A stretch of 64,000 bases of DNA, from the NCBI RefSeq assembly GCF_000519205.1, contig NZ_JAFB01000024.1:94658-158657 (forward strand), in the 5' to 3' direction. This document shows, one piece after another, positions 35,686-43,760 of this stretch. Numbering within the stretch: position 1 is the stretch's first letter; every line of letters starts with the position of its first letter. Below the pieces are notes generated by a model, which was given only the letters and a program-made list of their open reading frames with translations, made no database searches and was not told the DNA's origin. Position numbers and translations under genes: made by a program. Origin of the DNA: Amycolatopsis taiwanensis DSM 45107. GTDB taxonomy: Bacteria > Actinomycetota > Actinomycetes > Mycobacteriales > Pseudonocardiaceae.

Positions 35686-36546
35686 ATGCGCATTGGCCTG
35701 TCCACGCCGGTGGTCTTTCAGCTGCCCGGGGCGTACTCGGAGTGGGAACGCGACGCCGGGATCGAGGACATCGCCGAGATAGCCCAGACCGCGGACGAAC
35801 TCGGCTTCGACCACCTGACCTGCGCCGAGCACGTCGCGATCCCGGCCGCGGTGGCTTCGCAGCGGGGCGGTGTGTACTGGGACCCGGGGGTCACCCTGGG
35901 CTACCTGGCCGCCTGCACGCGTCGGGTCAGGCTCGCCACCTCGGTCGTCGTGCTCGGTTACCACCACCCGCTCACGCTGGCGAAGCGGTACGGCACGCTC
36001 GATGTGATCAGCGGTGGCCGGCTGGTGCTCGGCGTGGGCGTGGGTTCGCTGGCCGAGGAGTTCGCGCTGCTCGACGCCCCCTTCACCGACCGCGGCGCAC
36101 GCGCCGACGACGCATTGCGAGCGTTGCGGGCGGCGCTGTCCGAACGTGAACCCGCTTACTCCGGCGACTACTACACCTTCCAGGGCATGGTGGTGGAGCC
36201 GCACGCGACGCAGAAGAAGGTGCCCCTGTGGGTAGGGGGACGAACCTTCCGGTCGCTGCGCCGCGCATGTGATCTCGGTGACGGCTGGATGCCGTTCGGG
36301 CTGTCCACAAAGGAACTCGGCGGCCTGCTCGCGCGGGTCGAGCCGCCGGAGGGTTTCGAGGTCGTGCTGTCCTCGGGGCCGCTGGACCCGGAGACGGATC
36401 CCGAGGGGGCGCGGTCGCGGTTGCGGGAACTGCGGGAGGTGGGGGCGACGGCGGTGACGGTTTCGGTGGTCGCCAGGTCGTGCGCGCACTACTGCGACCA
36501 ACTGGCCACGTTGCGCACGCTCGCGGCGCAGGAAGAAGGAAGTTGA
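35686..36546 (+). CDS. Luciferase-like (LLM class) F420-dependent oxidoreductase
   Basis: 286 residues with GGAGG eight bases before the ATG. It has a TIM-barrel LLM fold: LGFDHLTCAEHVAIP, RVRLATSVVVLGYHHPLTLA, KRYGTLDVISGGRLVLGVGV with the family GGRL motif, and PLWVGGRTFRSLRRA. Such enzymes use F420 or FMN to oxidise or reduce a hydroxyl, ketone or double bond. It is followed two bases after its stop by an NTF2-like gene, so the two are co-transcribed. It is one of three LLM genes in this region. Confidence 0.88.
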   Translation: MRIGLSTPVVFQLPGAYSEWERDAGIEDIAEIAQTADELGFDHLTCAEHVAIPAAVASQRGGVYWDPGVTLGYLAACTRRVRLATSVVVLGYHHPLTLAKRYGTLDVISGGRLVLGVGVGSLAEEFALLDAPFTDRGARADDALRALRAALSEREPAYSGDYYTFQGMVVEPHATQKKVPLWVGGRTFRSLRRACDLGDGWMPFGLSTKELGGLLARVEPPEGFEVVLSSGPLDPETDPEGARSRLRELREVGATAVTVSVVARSCAHYCDQLATLRTLAAQEEGS

Positions 36547-36548
36547 GA

Positions 36549-37037
36549 ATGAGCGAAGAAACGAGGTTGGCGCGGCTCGAACAGCGCGTGCAATGGTTGA
36601 CGGATCAGCTCGCCATCAGCCAGTTGATCGCGTCATACGGGCCGCTGGTCGACGCCGGTGATGCGGACGGTGTGGCGGCCCTGTGGGCCGAGGACGGCGA
36701 GTACGACGTCGAGGGCTGGCACATGCGTTCTCGTGACGACGTGCGGGCAATGGTTCGGTCGGACTCCCACCAGGAGATCATCAACGGTGGTAGCTGCCAC
36801 TTCCTCGGGCCGGCGCACGTGACCGTCGACGGCGACGACGCCGTGGCCGTATGCGACTCGATCCTGGTGCGACGCCGCAACGGTGGCTTCGAGATCGACC
36901 GGGCGGGCGCTAGTCACTTTGTCCTCAAGCGACTCCCGGAGGGCTGGCGCGTCCTCCGCCGCACCACGCGTTTGCTGAACGGTGGCGTGCAGGCCCGGGG
37001 GCTGCTGGAGGCCGGGGTCCGGGGCCGTCCGTTGTGA
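36549..37037 (+). CDS. NTF2-like/SnoaL-like polyketide- or steroid-type fold protein
   Basis: 162 residues from ATG 36549, with GAAGGAAG upstream. After a short helix, DQLAISQLIASYGPLVDAGD and VAALWAEDGEYDV are the opening helices and strand of the NTF2-like cone fold, and SHFVLKRLPEGWRVLRRTTR is its closing strand. Members of this fold act as isomerases, dehydratases or cyclases on steroid-like or polyketide substrates, or only bind ligands. A His in EGWHMRS and one in CHFLGPAHV line the expected pocket. Co-transcribed with the preceding LLM oxidoreductase. Confidence 0.75.
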   Translation: MSEETRLARLEQRVQWLTDQLAISQLIASYGPLVDAGDADGVAALWAEDGEYDVEGWHMRSRDDVRAMVRSDSHQEIINGGSCHFLGPAHVTVDGDDAVAVCDSILVRRRNGGFEIDRAGASHFVLKRLPEGWRVLRRTTRLLNGGVQARGLLEAGVRGRPL

Positions 37038-37121
37038 GTAGCCCGGTGTCCGGTGGCGGTTCCCGGTCCGGCCACAACGCCGGCGCGATGGCCCCCGGGC
37101 TTGATGGCGCCGACCGGCGGT

Positions 37122-37892
37122 CTACCAGTCCTGCCACGGGATGATGGTCCGCAGCGGGCCGGACAGCAGTAACTCCTCGGCCGGACCGGGCGCGCCGTCC
37201 TCGGCCCAGGCCGCCTCCTGCCGGCGGATGTCGTGCTCGACTCGCACCGGGTCCTCGTCGAGGAAGAGCAACCGCAGGCGCAGCGAGCCCGGCGGGAAGT
37301 CCGGGCCGCCGTCGCGGGGCACCGTGGCGTGCCGTTGCGTGTGCAGGAACGAGAAGGTCCAGCCGCCCGCCACCCCGGGAATCGCGAGCAGCCCTGGCAT
37401 TGCCACCGTGTCGTGCCAGCGGAACGCCTGCTCGGCCGCCAGGCCGTGGGGGTCCTTGACCCGGGTCAGGGTCAACCGGATACCGCGGTTCGGCCGGAAG
37501 GGCAGCGCCTCCGCCGACACGAGCACCCGCGGCGCCACGTAGCCCTTGACGGGCGAGAAGAAACCGAGAAAGGGACGCTCTACATAGGACAGTTCCGGCC
37601 GGCGCCCCCACTGGAACGACCGCTCGCCGAGCGCGGACCATTCCGTGACGCTCTGCTCGGCCGGATCGCGGAACCAGTACATGGCCACGAAGTCCAGCCC
37701 CGAGTACTCCGGGGCGGGCGCGGTGGTCAGCTCCGCGCAGTCCGCGGTGGCGGCCCACCGCTCGCCCCAGGCGACCCCGGGCAGAAGCAGGTTTTCCGGG
37801 CGATGGTCGAGCTGGTGCCACTCGTTGTAGTCGCGGTAACGCGCGGGATCAGTGAGCCTGACGAACGAGAAGAACGCGCGTGAAGAGAACAC
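37122..37892 (-). CDS. Hypothetical protein, possible dimeric alpha/beta-barrel (EthD-like) fold
   Basis: 256 residues from GTG 37892; TTG 37916 would add eight. A minus-strand promoter (TTGGTG at plus 37924-37929, 17-bp spacer, TACACT at plus 37901-37906) starts RNA within a few bases of this GTG, so the message is probably leaderless. The KstR2-type palindrome overlaps the -35 box. ARYRDYNEWHQLDHRPENLL and VKDPHGLAAEQAFRWHDTVA look like two repeats of an EthD/ferredoxin-like half-barrel, each with a conserved Trp-His. No function known. Location and operator suggest a role in the steroid regulon. Confidence 0.7.
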   Translation of the reverse strand: MFSSRAFFSFVRLTDPARYRDYNEWHQLDHRPENLLLPGVAWGERWAATADCAELTTAPAPEYSGLDFVAMYWFRDPAEQSVTEWSALGERSFQWGRRPELSYVERPFLGFFSPVKGYVAPRVLVSAEALPFRPNRGIRLTLTRVKDPHGLAAEQAFRWHDTVAMPGLLAIPGVAGGWTFSFLHTQRHATVPRDGGPDFPPGSLRLRLLFLDEDPVRVEHDIRRQEAAWAEDGAPGPAEELLLSGPLRTIIPWQDW

Positions 37893-37924
37893 AAAGGTGA
37901 AGTGTAGGTGAATCAAATAGGTAC

Positions 37925-37942
37925 ACCAAGCGCTTGCTTGGT
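37925..37942. promoter_or_regulatory. KstR2-type operator upstream of the hypothetical gene
   Basis: ACCAAGCGCTTGCTTGGT contains AnCAAGnnCTTGnT exactly and also forms a 7-4-7 inverted repeat. It overlaps the -35 box of the leaderless promoter reading into 37892. Confidence 0.8.
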
Positions 37943-37967
37943 ATTGGATGGGTCCTGATCTTCCGGG

Positions 37968-38900
37968 TCAGGACACGGTGGGCATGACCTCGGCGGCGAA
38001 CCAGCGGAGGTAGTCGAGGTACTCCGCGGTGCAGGCGATGCCGGGCGGCAGGCCGATCGCGGTGCGGGTGACGCCCGCGGCGGGGTAGTCCGTCGCGTAG
38101 GCCTCCACCAACCGGTCGCGGTAGGCATGCAACTCGGCGGCGCCTGCGCTCGCGAAGGAGCGCGGGATGGGTACATCGGCCGGGGGCTCAAGCCAGTTCA
38201 CGTCGAAGGTGTCCGCTTTGCCGGAGTACTCCGGCTGGGCCCGCAAGTAGTCGAGCAGCGGCGGGATCTCGTCCAGGGTGAAACCGGTCGGGTTCGGCTG
38301 CCACCCGTCGTGCCGCGCGGCGCGGCGCAGCGCGGGCTTGGAGTTGCCGCCGACGTAGATCGGCGGGCGGGGACGTTGCACCGGTTTCGGTTCGAAGGCC
38401 AGCCCGGACACCTCGAAGTGCTCCCCGTGATATTCGGGCTTTTCCTCGCGCCACAGGATGTCGAGGATGTCGAGGATCTCGTCGGTGATCGCACCCCGCC
38501 GCGAGAACGGCACACCCAGCACGGTGAACTCCTGCTCGGCGTGCCCGACCCCGACGGAGACGTTGAGCCGGCCGCCGGAGAGCACGTCGATCGTCGCCAG
38601 CGCCTTGGCGAGCTGCAATGGATGGTGGTAGGGCAGCACGAGGACGGTCGCATCGATCCGGACGTTCGTCGTCGCGGCCGCGGCGAAGGCCATCACGCTC
38701 AGGGCGTCCTGCCAGTACGCGCCGAGCCGGGGCACCTCGAAGTATGGCATGGCGAAGTGCTCGGGCACCGTGACGGAGGTGTAGCCGAGCTCGTCGGCCA
38801 CTTCGAGGATTCGCTTCAGCTCGGGCGGGGTGAGTTCGTGAGCCCATTTCCAGCGGCCCGGCAGGTGGTTAGTGCCCGGCAAGGCGACATCGAAATTCAC
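37968..38900 (-). CDS. Luciferase-like (LLM class) F420-dependent oxidoreductase
   Basis: 310 residues from GTG 38900, with AGGAGGAAAGG upstream; longer readings lack a ribosome site. The LLM fold shows LGYTSVTVPEHFAMPYF, DATVLVLPYHHPLQLAKALA, TIDVLSGGRLNVSVGVGHAE and PPIYVGGNSKPALRRAARHD. It is preceded by a TetR gene (60-bp gap), itself coupled to fadA6, so the four minus-strand genes 40698-37968 are probably one unit. It may redox-modify a ring C/D intermediate; the cofactor is by family. Confidence 0.88.
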   Translation of the reverse strand: MNFDVALPGTNHLPGRWKWAHELTPPELKRILEVADELGYTSVTVPEHFAMPYFEVPRLGAYWQDALSVMAFAAAATTNVRIDATVLVLPYHHPLQLAKALATIDVLSGGRLNVSVGVGHAEQEFTVLGVPFSRRGAITDEILDILDILWREEKPEYHGEHFEVSGLAFEPKPVQRPRPPIYVGGNSKPALRRAARHDGWQPNPTGFTLDEIPPLLDYLRAQPEYSGKADTFDVNWLEPPADVPIPRSFASAGAAELHAYRDRLVEAYATDYPAAGVTRTAIGLPPGIACTAEYLDYLRWFAAEVMPTVS

Positions 38901-38959
38901 CTTTCCTCCTAGAGACTGTTTTGAAGTGGTTTGCGTGGCGGTGCGGGTAGCGGAACCAC

Positions 38960-39550
38960 CTAGTTGAGAACGAAACCGTCGAGGAACACCGAGGTGCAGT
39001 CGCGCGCCAGTTGTTCGATCGGATAGGAGCCCTCGGGCCGGAACCATTTCACCGACAACCACACCGCGTCCCTGATCAGGCGGTAGAAGACCCGCGGCGG
39101 GATGTCGCGGCGGAACACCCCGCTCGCGCGACCGTCCTCGATCACGTCGAGCCAGGTCTGCTGGACCTCGTGCACGGCCGCCTTGATGTGCTCGCCGCCC
39201 GGTCGCTGCCGGAGCCGGCGCAGCTCGTTCTGGTAGATCAGGGTCTGGTGTGGCGCGGCTTTCGCCGTTTCCAGCGAGGCGGCGACCAGGCCGTGCAGGC
39301 GGGCGCGTGCGTCGGAATCCGTGGCCACGACCTCGCGGTAGCGGTCGAGCAACGCGCGGAGATACCGGGTCATGATCTCGTCGACGATCGCGTCCTTCGA
39401 TGCGAAATAGTGGTAGAGGCTGCCGGAGAGCACGCCCGCGGCCTCGGCGATTTCGCGCACGGTCGTCGAGCGGACTCCCTTACGGGCGAACAGTTCGGCC
39501 GCGCCCCGCAGGATCGCGGCGTACCGGACCGACTCCGCCGGCACGCTCAC
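38960..39550 (-). CDS. TetR family regulator, KstR2-like paralogue
   Basis: 196 residues from GTG 39550, overlapping the fadA6 stop. The helix-turn-helix is ILRGAAELFARKGVRSTTVR, then EAAGVLSGSLYHYFASKDAI. The ligand domain has IYQNELRRLRQRPGGEHIKA and FRRDIPPRVFYRLIRDAVWL, the layout of KstR2. Being translated from within the fadA6 transcript, it would rise when that operon is on, a negative-feedback arrangement. It could sense the same or a later CoA intermediate. Direct target unknown. Confidence 0.82.
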   Translation of the reverse strand: MSVPAESVRYAAILRGAAELFARKGVRSTTVREIAEAAGVLSGSLYHYFASKDAIVDEIMTRYLRALLDRYREVVATDSDARARLHGLVAASLETAKAAPHQTLIYQNELRRLRQRPGGEHIKAAVHEVQQTWLDVIEDGRASGVFRRDIPPRVFYRLIRDAVWLSVKWFRPEGSYPIEQLARDCTSVFLDGFVLN

Positions 39551-40698
39551 CCGATCCGCTCGATGATCGTCACGTTCGCCTGGCCACCGCCCTCACACAT
39601 CACCTGCAGGCCGTAGCGTCCGCCGGTGCGCTCCAGTTCGTGCAGCAACGTCGTCATCAGCCGGGCGCCGGTCGCGCCCAGCGGGTGGCCGAGCGCGATC
39701 GCCCCGCCGTTGACGTTGACCTTCGCCGGATCGGCCTTCGTCTCGTGCAACCAGGCCAGCACGACCGAGGCGAACGCCTCGTTGATCTCCACGAGGTCGA
39801 TGTCGTCGAGGCTCATTCCTGCCTTGCCGAGCGCATGCGCCGTGGCGGGGATCGGTGCGGTCAGCATGTACACCGGGTCGGCGCCGCGGGCGGAGATGTG
39901 GTGGATGCGGGCGCGCGGGCGCAACCCGTGCGTTTCGACGGCGCGTTCGGAGGCGACGAGCAGCGCGGCGGCGCCGTCGGAGAGCTGGCTCGACACGGCC
40001 GCGGTGATCCGGCCGCCGTCCCGTACCGGTGCCAGGGAACGGATCTTGTCCCGGTTCGGTACCCGCGGTCCCTCGTCGTGCGCCAGGCCGGCGACGGGGA
40101 CGATCTCCCGGTCGAAGCGGCCCTCCGCCCGGGCGTGCAACGCGCGCTCGTGGGAGGCGATCGCGAACTCCTCCATGTCCTCGCGGCTGATGCCCCACTT
40201 GTCGGCGATCATCTCGGCCGCGCGGATCTGGTTGATCTCCTGGCCTCCGTAGCGGGCCTGCCAGCCCGTGGAACCGGAGAACGGGTCGGGAAAGCCGAGC
40301 GACTGCCCCAGCGTCATGGCGGAACTGATCGGGACCGCGCTCATGTTCTGCACCCCGCCGGCCACCACCACCTCGGCCGTGCCGGCCAGCACCGCCTGCG
40401 CGGCGAAGTGCACCGCCTGCTGCGACGAGCCGCACTGGCGGTCGACGGTCACGCCGGGCACCTCCTCGGGCAGTCCCGCCGCGAGCCAGCAGGTGCGTGC
40501 GATGTCGCCGGCCTGGGGACCGACCGTGTCGACACACCCGAAGACGACGTCCTCGACCGCGTTCGGGTCGATGCCGGTGCGCTCCACGAGGGCGCTCAGC
40601 ACCGCCGCGCCGAGGTCGGCCGGATGCACCTGGGCCAGCCCGCCGCCGCGGCGGCCGACCGGTGAGCGCACCGCCTCGACCAGATACGCCTCGCTCAT
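39547..40698 (-). CDS. fadA6: Steroid-degradation thiolase FadA6
   Basis: 383 residues from ATG 40698 (a second ATG is three bases earlier), with AAGGAGGAG ahead. Catalytic Cys in VTVDRQCGSSQQAVHFAAQA, His in GGAIALGHPLGATGAR and the second Cys in CEGGGQANVTI. RPRARIHHISARGADPVYML and PNAVEDVVFGCVDTVGPQAG follow mycobacterial FadA6 closely. FadA6 cleaves the ring-opened product of HIP degradation, releasing acetyl-CoA. Two KstR2-type operators separate it from the divergent MaoC/thiolase operon. A TetR gene overlaps its stop. Confidence 0.9.
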   Translation of the reverse strand: MSEAYLVEAVRSPVGRRGGGLAQVHPADLGAAVLSALVERTGIDPNAVEDVVFGCVDTVGPQAGDIARTCWLAAGLPEEVPGVTVDRQCGSSQQAVHFAAQAVLAGTAEVVVAGGVQNMSAVPISSAMTLGQSLGFPDPFSGSTGWQARYGGQEINQIRAAEMIADKWGISREDMEEFAIASHERALHARAEGRFDREIVPVAGLAHDEGPRVPNRDKIRSLAPVRDGGRITAAVSSQLSDGAAALLVASERAVETHGLRPRARIHHISARGADPVYMLTAPIPATAHALGKAGMSLDDIDLVEINEAFASVVLAWLHETKADPAKVNVNGGAIALGHPLGATGARLMTTLLHELERTGGRYGLQVMCEGGGQANVTIIERIG

Positions 40699-40747
40699 CA
40701 TCTCCTCCTTCGCGTGCCGGTAACGATACGCAGGCGGGCCGAACTTG

Positions 40748-40808
40748 GACAAGCGCTTGTTAGAAGCCTGGCACACCGAGCGGGTTTCCGATTGACCAAG
40801 CGCTTGGT
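40748..40808. promoter_or_regulatory. Two KstR2-type operators in the fadA6 / MaoC divergent promoter
   Basis: GACAAGCGCTTGTT (40748-40761, one mismatch) faces fadA6. ACCAAGCGCTTGGT (40795-40808), a perfect 14-bp palindrome, lies in the spacer of a plus-strand promoter, TTTCCG (40785-40790), 17 bp, TAGCCT (40808-40813). Thus both divergent units can be repressed. Confidence 0.8.
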
Positions 40809-40860
40809 AGCCTTGATGGCGGCCCGCGCCGAGCGGGACGCGGCGAAGGGAGAATGGGAC

Positions 40861-41316
40861 ATGGCGGATCCTGCAGCGGTGGGTGAGGTCGGTGAATCCT
40901 TCGCGGTGCCGATCGAGCGCGGCAAGATCCGGGAGTTCGCGCGCGCGACGTACTCGGCCAACCCGGACTACCTCGACCGTAGCGATGCTCCGGTCCCGCC
41001 CACGTTTCTCACCACGATCTTCTTCTGGGCGGATGGCCAGGCGGATCCGTGGCCGCGGGTCCGGCTGGACCAACAGCGCGGGCTGCACGCGGAACAGGAA
41101 TACGAGTTCTTCGGGCCACCGCCCCGGGCGGGCCAGCGGCTCACCGGCCGGTCGCGGATCGTGGACGTCTACCAGAAGCAGGGCCGGCGGGGCGGCACGA
41201 TGACCTTCGCGGTCATGGAAACCGACTTCACCGACGAGACCGGCCGGCTCGTGGCGCGGGCCCGGCTCACCGGCGTGGAAGCGGCCGCTCCCGCCAAGGC
41301 GGAGGTGCGATCATGA
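40861..41316 (+). CDS. MaoC-family N-terminal-type dehydratase subunit (FAS1_DH-like)
   Basis: 151 residues from ATG 40861, with AAGGGAG upstream. It is a single hot-dog fold of the type usually called MaoC N-terminal or FAS1-like dehydratase: IERGKIREFARATYSANPDY, PVPPTFLTTIFFW, LDQQRGLHAEQEYEFFGPPP, and the closing VYQKQGRRGGTMTF. It typically lacks the catalytic Asp/His and pairs with a catalytic MaoC subunit, here the next gene, which overlaps its stop (ATGA). Together they hydrate an enoyl-CoA with a bulky or branched acyl group. Confidence 0.85.
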   Translation: MADPAAVGEVGESFAVPIERGKIREFARATYSANPDYLDRSDAPVPPTFLTTIFFWADGQADPWPRVRLDQQRGLHAEQEYEFFGPPPRAGQRLTGRSRIVDVYQKQGRRGGTMTFAVMETDFTDETGRLVARARLTGVEAAAPAKAEVRS

Positions 41317-41732
41317 CGCCGGAACCGCTGGTCGTTGGCCCGCTGACGCGCACCGACTTCGTGCGCTACCAGGGCGCCTCCGGGGACATGAACCCGATCC
41401 ATCACGACGAGCCATGGGCGAAGGCCGCCGGGTTCCCGGCGCCGATCGCGCTCGGCATGTTCAACGCGGGGTTGCTCGCGACCTGGGCCACCGACTGGCT
41501 CGGCGCGGAGAACGTCCGCCGCTACCGGATGCGCTTCGCCGAACAGGTTTTCCCTGGCGACACGCTGACCTGCTCAGGGCGGATAGTCCGGACCTACGCC
41601 GAGGGCGACGAGCACCGGGCGGATCTCGAACTCACCGCGACCACGCAGGACGGGCGCGTCGGGGTCCGCGGGTGGATGACGTTCGTGGTGCCGGAAGACC
41701 TGCCCGTCGAGCCGACCGAGGAGCCTGCATGA
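41313..41732 (+). CDS. MaoC-like enoyl-CoA hydratase, catalytic subunit
   Basis: 139 residues from ATG 41313, with GGAGGTG ahead. It is a hot-dog fold carrying the hydratase-2 motif Y-x-G-A-S-G-D-x-N-P-I-H-x-D (YQGASGDMNPIHHDEPWAKA), with catalytic Asp and His. ALGMFNAGLLATWATDWLG follows. With the preceding subunit it forms a heterodimeric hydratase like those used on steroid side chains and ring fragments. Coupled by ATGA overlaps to the genes on both sides. Confidence 0.88.
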   Translation: MTPEPLVVGPLTRTDFVRYQGASGDMNPIHHDEPWAKAAGFPAPIALGMFNAGLLATWATDWLGAENVRRYRMRFAEQVFPGDTLTCSGRIVRTYAEGDEHRADLELTATTQDGRVGVRGWMTFVVPEDLPVEPTEEPA

Positions 41733-42961
41733 GTGCTTTGCCCACCAGGGGAACACCCGAGGCCGTCATCGTGGCGGCGGCCCGGTCGCCGATCGGGCGG
41801 GCGTACAAGGGCTCGCTGCGCGAGATGCGGGCCGACGACCTCGCGACCCAGCTCGTCCGCGCGGCGCTCGACCAGGTGCCCGAGCTGGATCCGGCCGAGG
41901 TCGACGAGCTGCTGCTGGGCTGCGCCCAGCCGGCGGGGGAACAGGGTTACGGGCTCGGCCGCGCGGTCACCGTCCTCCTCGGGCTCGACGAACTCCCCGG
42001 CGCGACGGTGCAGCGCTACTGCGCGTCCAGCCTGCTCACCACGCGCATGGCGGCCCACGAGATCCGCAGCGGCGAGGCGCAGGCGGTCATCTCGGCCGGC
42101 GCGGAATGCGTGTCCCGGTATGGCCTGGGTAAGGCAGACGGCATGCCGGGCACCCACAATCCTCGCTTCGACGCGGCCCGTGCGCGTGCGGAGGCCGGGC
42201 CCCGGCCGTGGAAGGACCCGCGGCTCGACGGTGAGCTGCCGGACCTCTACCTGGCGATGGGGCAGACCGCGGAGAACGTCGCCGAGGTGTACGGGGTGAG
42301 CCGCGCGGCCCAGGACGAGTATGCGGCGCTGAGCCAGCGCCGCGCCGAGGCGGCGATCGCCTCGGGCTTCTTCCGCCGCGACATCACGCCGGTCACCCTG
42401 CCCGACGGCACCGTCGTGGACGCCGACGACTGCCCGCGCCCGGGCGTGACCGTCGAGCGGCTCGCCGAGCTCAAGCCGGCGTTCCGCGACGACGGCACGG
42501 TCACCGCCGGCAACTGCTGCCCGCTCAACGACGGTGCGGCCGCGCTGATCGTGATGTCGGATCGCCGGGCGGCCGAGCTGGGGCTCGAACCGCTCGCGCG
42601 GATCGTGTCCACCGGCGTGTCCGCGCTGAGCCCCGAGGTGATGGGCCTGGGTCCGGTGGCCGCCGTCCGGCGTGCGCTGGACCTGGCCGGGATGCGGCCG
42701 GGCGACATCGACCTGATGGAGCTCAACGAGGCGTTCGCCGCGCAGGTGCTGCCCTGTGTGGACCAGATCGGCATCGACGTCGACCGGGTCAACGTGCACG
42801 GCGGCGCCATCGCGCTCGGGCATCCGTTCGGCCAGACCGGTGCCCGGCTCATCACCACGCTCTTGCACGGCTTGCAGGAGACCGATCGTCTCCTCGGGAT
42901 GGCCACCATGTGCGCGGCCGGTGGCCAGGGCATGGCGCTGGTGCTCGAACGCCTGACGTGA
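41729..42961 (+). CDS. Acetyl-CoA acyltransferase (thiolase)
   Basis: 410 residues from ATG 41729. Catalytic Cys in VQRYCASSLLTTRMAA, NEAFAAQVL, His in GGAIALGHPFGQTGAR and Cys in TMCAAGGQGMALVLE. The active-site region differs from FadA6 (Tyr-Cys-Ala-Ser rather than Gln-Cys-Gly-Ser), so it acts on a different beta-ketoacyl-CoA. It ends a three-gene operon, hydratase pair plus thiolase, giving two steps of one beta-oxidation round; dehydrogenases for the other steps must be supplied elsewhere. It converges on the phosphotransferase gene with a 3-bp gap. Confidence 0.9.
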   Translation: MSALPTRGTPEAVIVAAARSPIGRAYKGSLREMRADDLATQLVRAALDQVPELDPAEVDELLLGCAQPAGEQGYGLGRAVTVLLGLDELPGATVQRYCASSLLTTRMAAHEIRSGEAQAVISAGAECVSRYGLGKADGMPGTHNPRFDAARARAEAGPRPWKDPRLDGELPDLYLAMGQTAENVAEVYGVSRAAQDEYAALSQRRAEAAIASGFFRRDITPVTLPDGTVVDADDCPRPGVTVERLAELKPAFRDDGTVTAGNCCPLNDGAAALIVMSDRRAAELGLEPLARIVSTGVSALSPEVMGLGPVAAVRRALDLAGMRPGDIDLMELNEAFAAQVLPCVDQIGIDVDRVNVHGGAIALGHPFGQTGARLITTLLHGLQETDRLLGMATMCAAGGQGMALVLERLT

Positions 42962-42964
42962 GCG

Positions 42965-43759
42965 TCATCCCCAGGTCAGTGGGTCGAGGTGCAGGTAGAA
43001 CCGCCGCCGGTCGTCGTCGAGGCGAGTCCCGTATCGACGGGCGAAGGTTTCGTCGGCCACCGCGGCTTGCTCCTCGTCGCGCCAGGTCCCGCGGGCGTTG
43101 CCCAGAAGCAGCGCGATGTCGGCGTACGGATCGGCTGTTCCGAGACGGTCGAGGTCGATGAAGCCCGCGACATCGAGCGTAACCGGGTTCAGGATGATGT
43201 TGGGCAGACAGAGATCTCCGTGGCAGACAACCGATTCGGCGGCCTCCTGCCCGAGGCGCCATTCGACCTGCGGGGCCAGCCGTGCGAGTAGTGACTCAGG
43301 TGGTGTCTGCTGCTGTTCCACGGGCAGGAAGTCCGGGTTGACCGCGCCCCTGGAGACTACGTCCTGGGCCAGCGCGAACATCTGCGTGAGGCCATGGGTA
43401 AACGGGCAGGTGTCCGTGGGCAGGTCGTGCAAGCGCCGTACCGCGTCTGCGATCGATTCCCAGGCACGGGCGAGGGTCGCCGGTGGGACGGAGCCCGCGT
43501 CTACGCCCACAACGGCGCTGGTTACCAGGCATGCGCCCGCTTCGCCGACGCGCCAGTCGAGGACGCTGGGGCAGGGGATGCCTTGGGTGTGGAGCCATTC
43601 GGTCTTGTCCCGCGCGGCTTCCAGTTCCGTGACCTGATCGGCCGGGACGCACTTGGCGTAACACGAGCCGTCCCCGGCTCGAAATGTGCGGGCTCCGGAT
43701 TCTCCGCCGTGGACGGGGACCCAGTCATGATCAGCGGGGGCGGGAAGCACCCGTACCAA
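42965..43759 (-). CDS. Aminoglycoside O-phosphotransferase, APH(3'')-like
   Basis: 264 residues, the size of streptomycin 3''-kinases. The kinase-like fold has VHGGESGARTFRAGDGSCYA at the nucleotide loop, the catalytic Brenner motif VCHGDLCLPNIIL and GFIDLDRLGTADPYADIALL for the metal Asp. That stretch and LLGNARGTW closely match StrA-type APH(3'')-I enzymes. They phosphorylate streptomycin. It sits oddly inside a catabolic cluster, one base before a TetR gene on the same strand. Resistance is by family; intrinsic phosphorylation of another amino sugar is possible. Confidence 0.85.
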   Translation of the reverse strand: MVRVLPAPADHDWVPVHGGESGARTFRAGDGSCYAKCVPADQVTELEAARDKTEWLHTQGIPCPSVLDWRVGEAGACLVTSAVVGVDAGSVPPATLARAWESIADAVRRLHDLPTDTCPFTHGLTQMFALAQDVVSRGAVNPDFLPVEQQQTPPESLLARLAPQVEWRLGQEAAESVVCHGDLCLPNIILNPVTLDVAGFIDLDRLGTADPYADIALLLGNARGTWRDEEQAAVADETFARRYGTRLDDDRRRFYLHLDPLTWG

Positions 43760-43760
43760 T

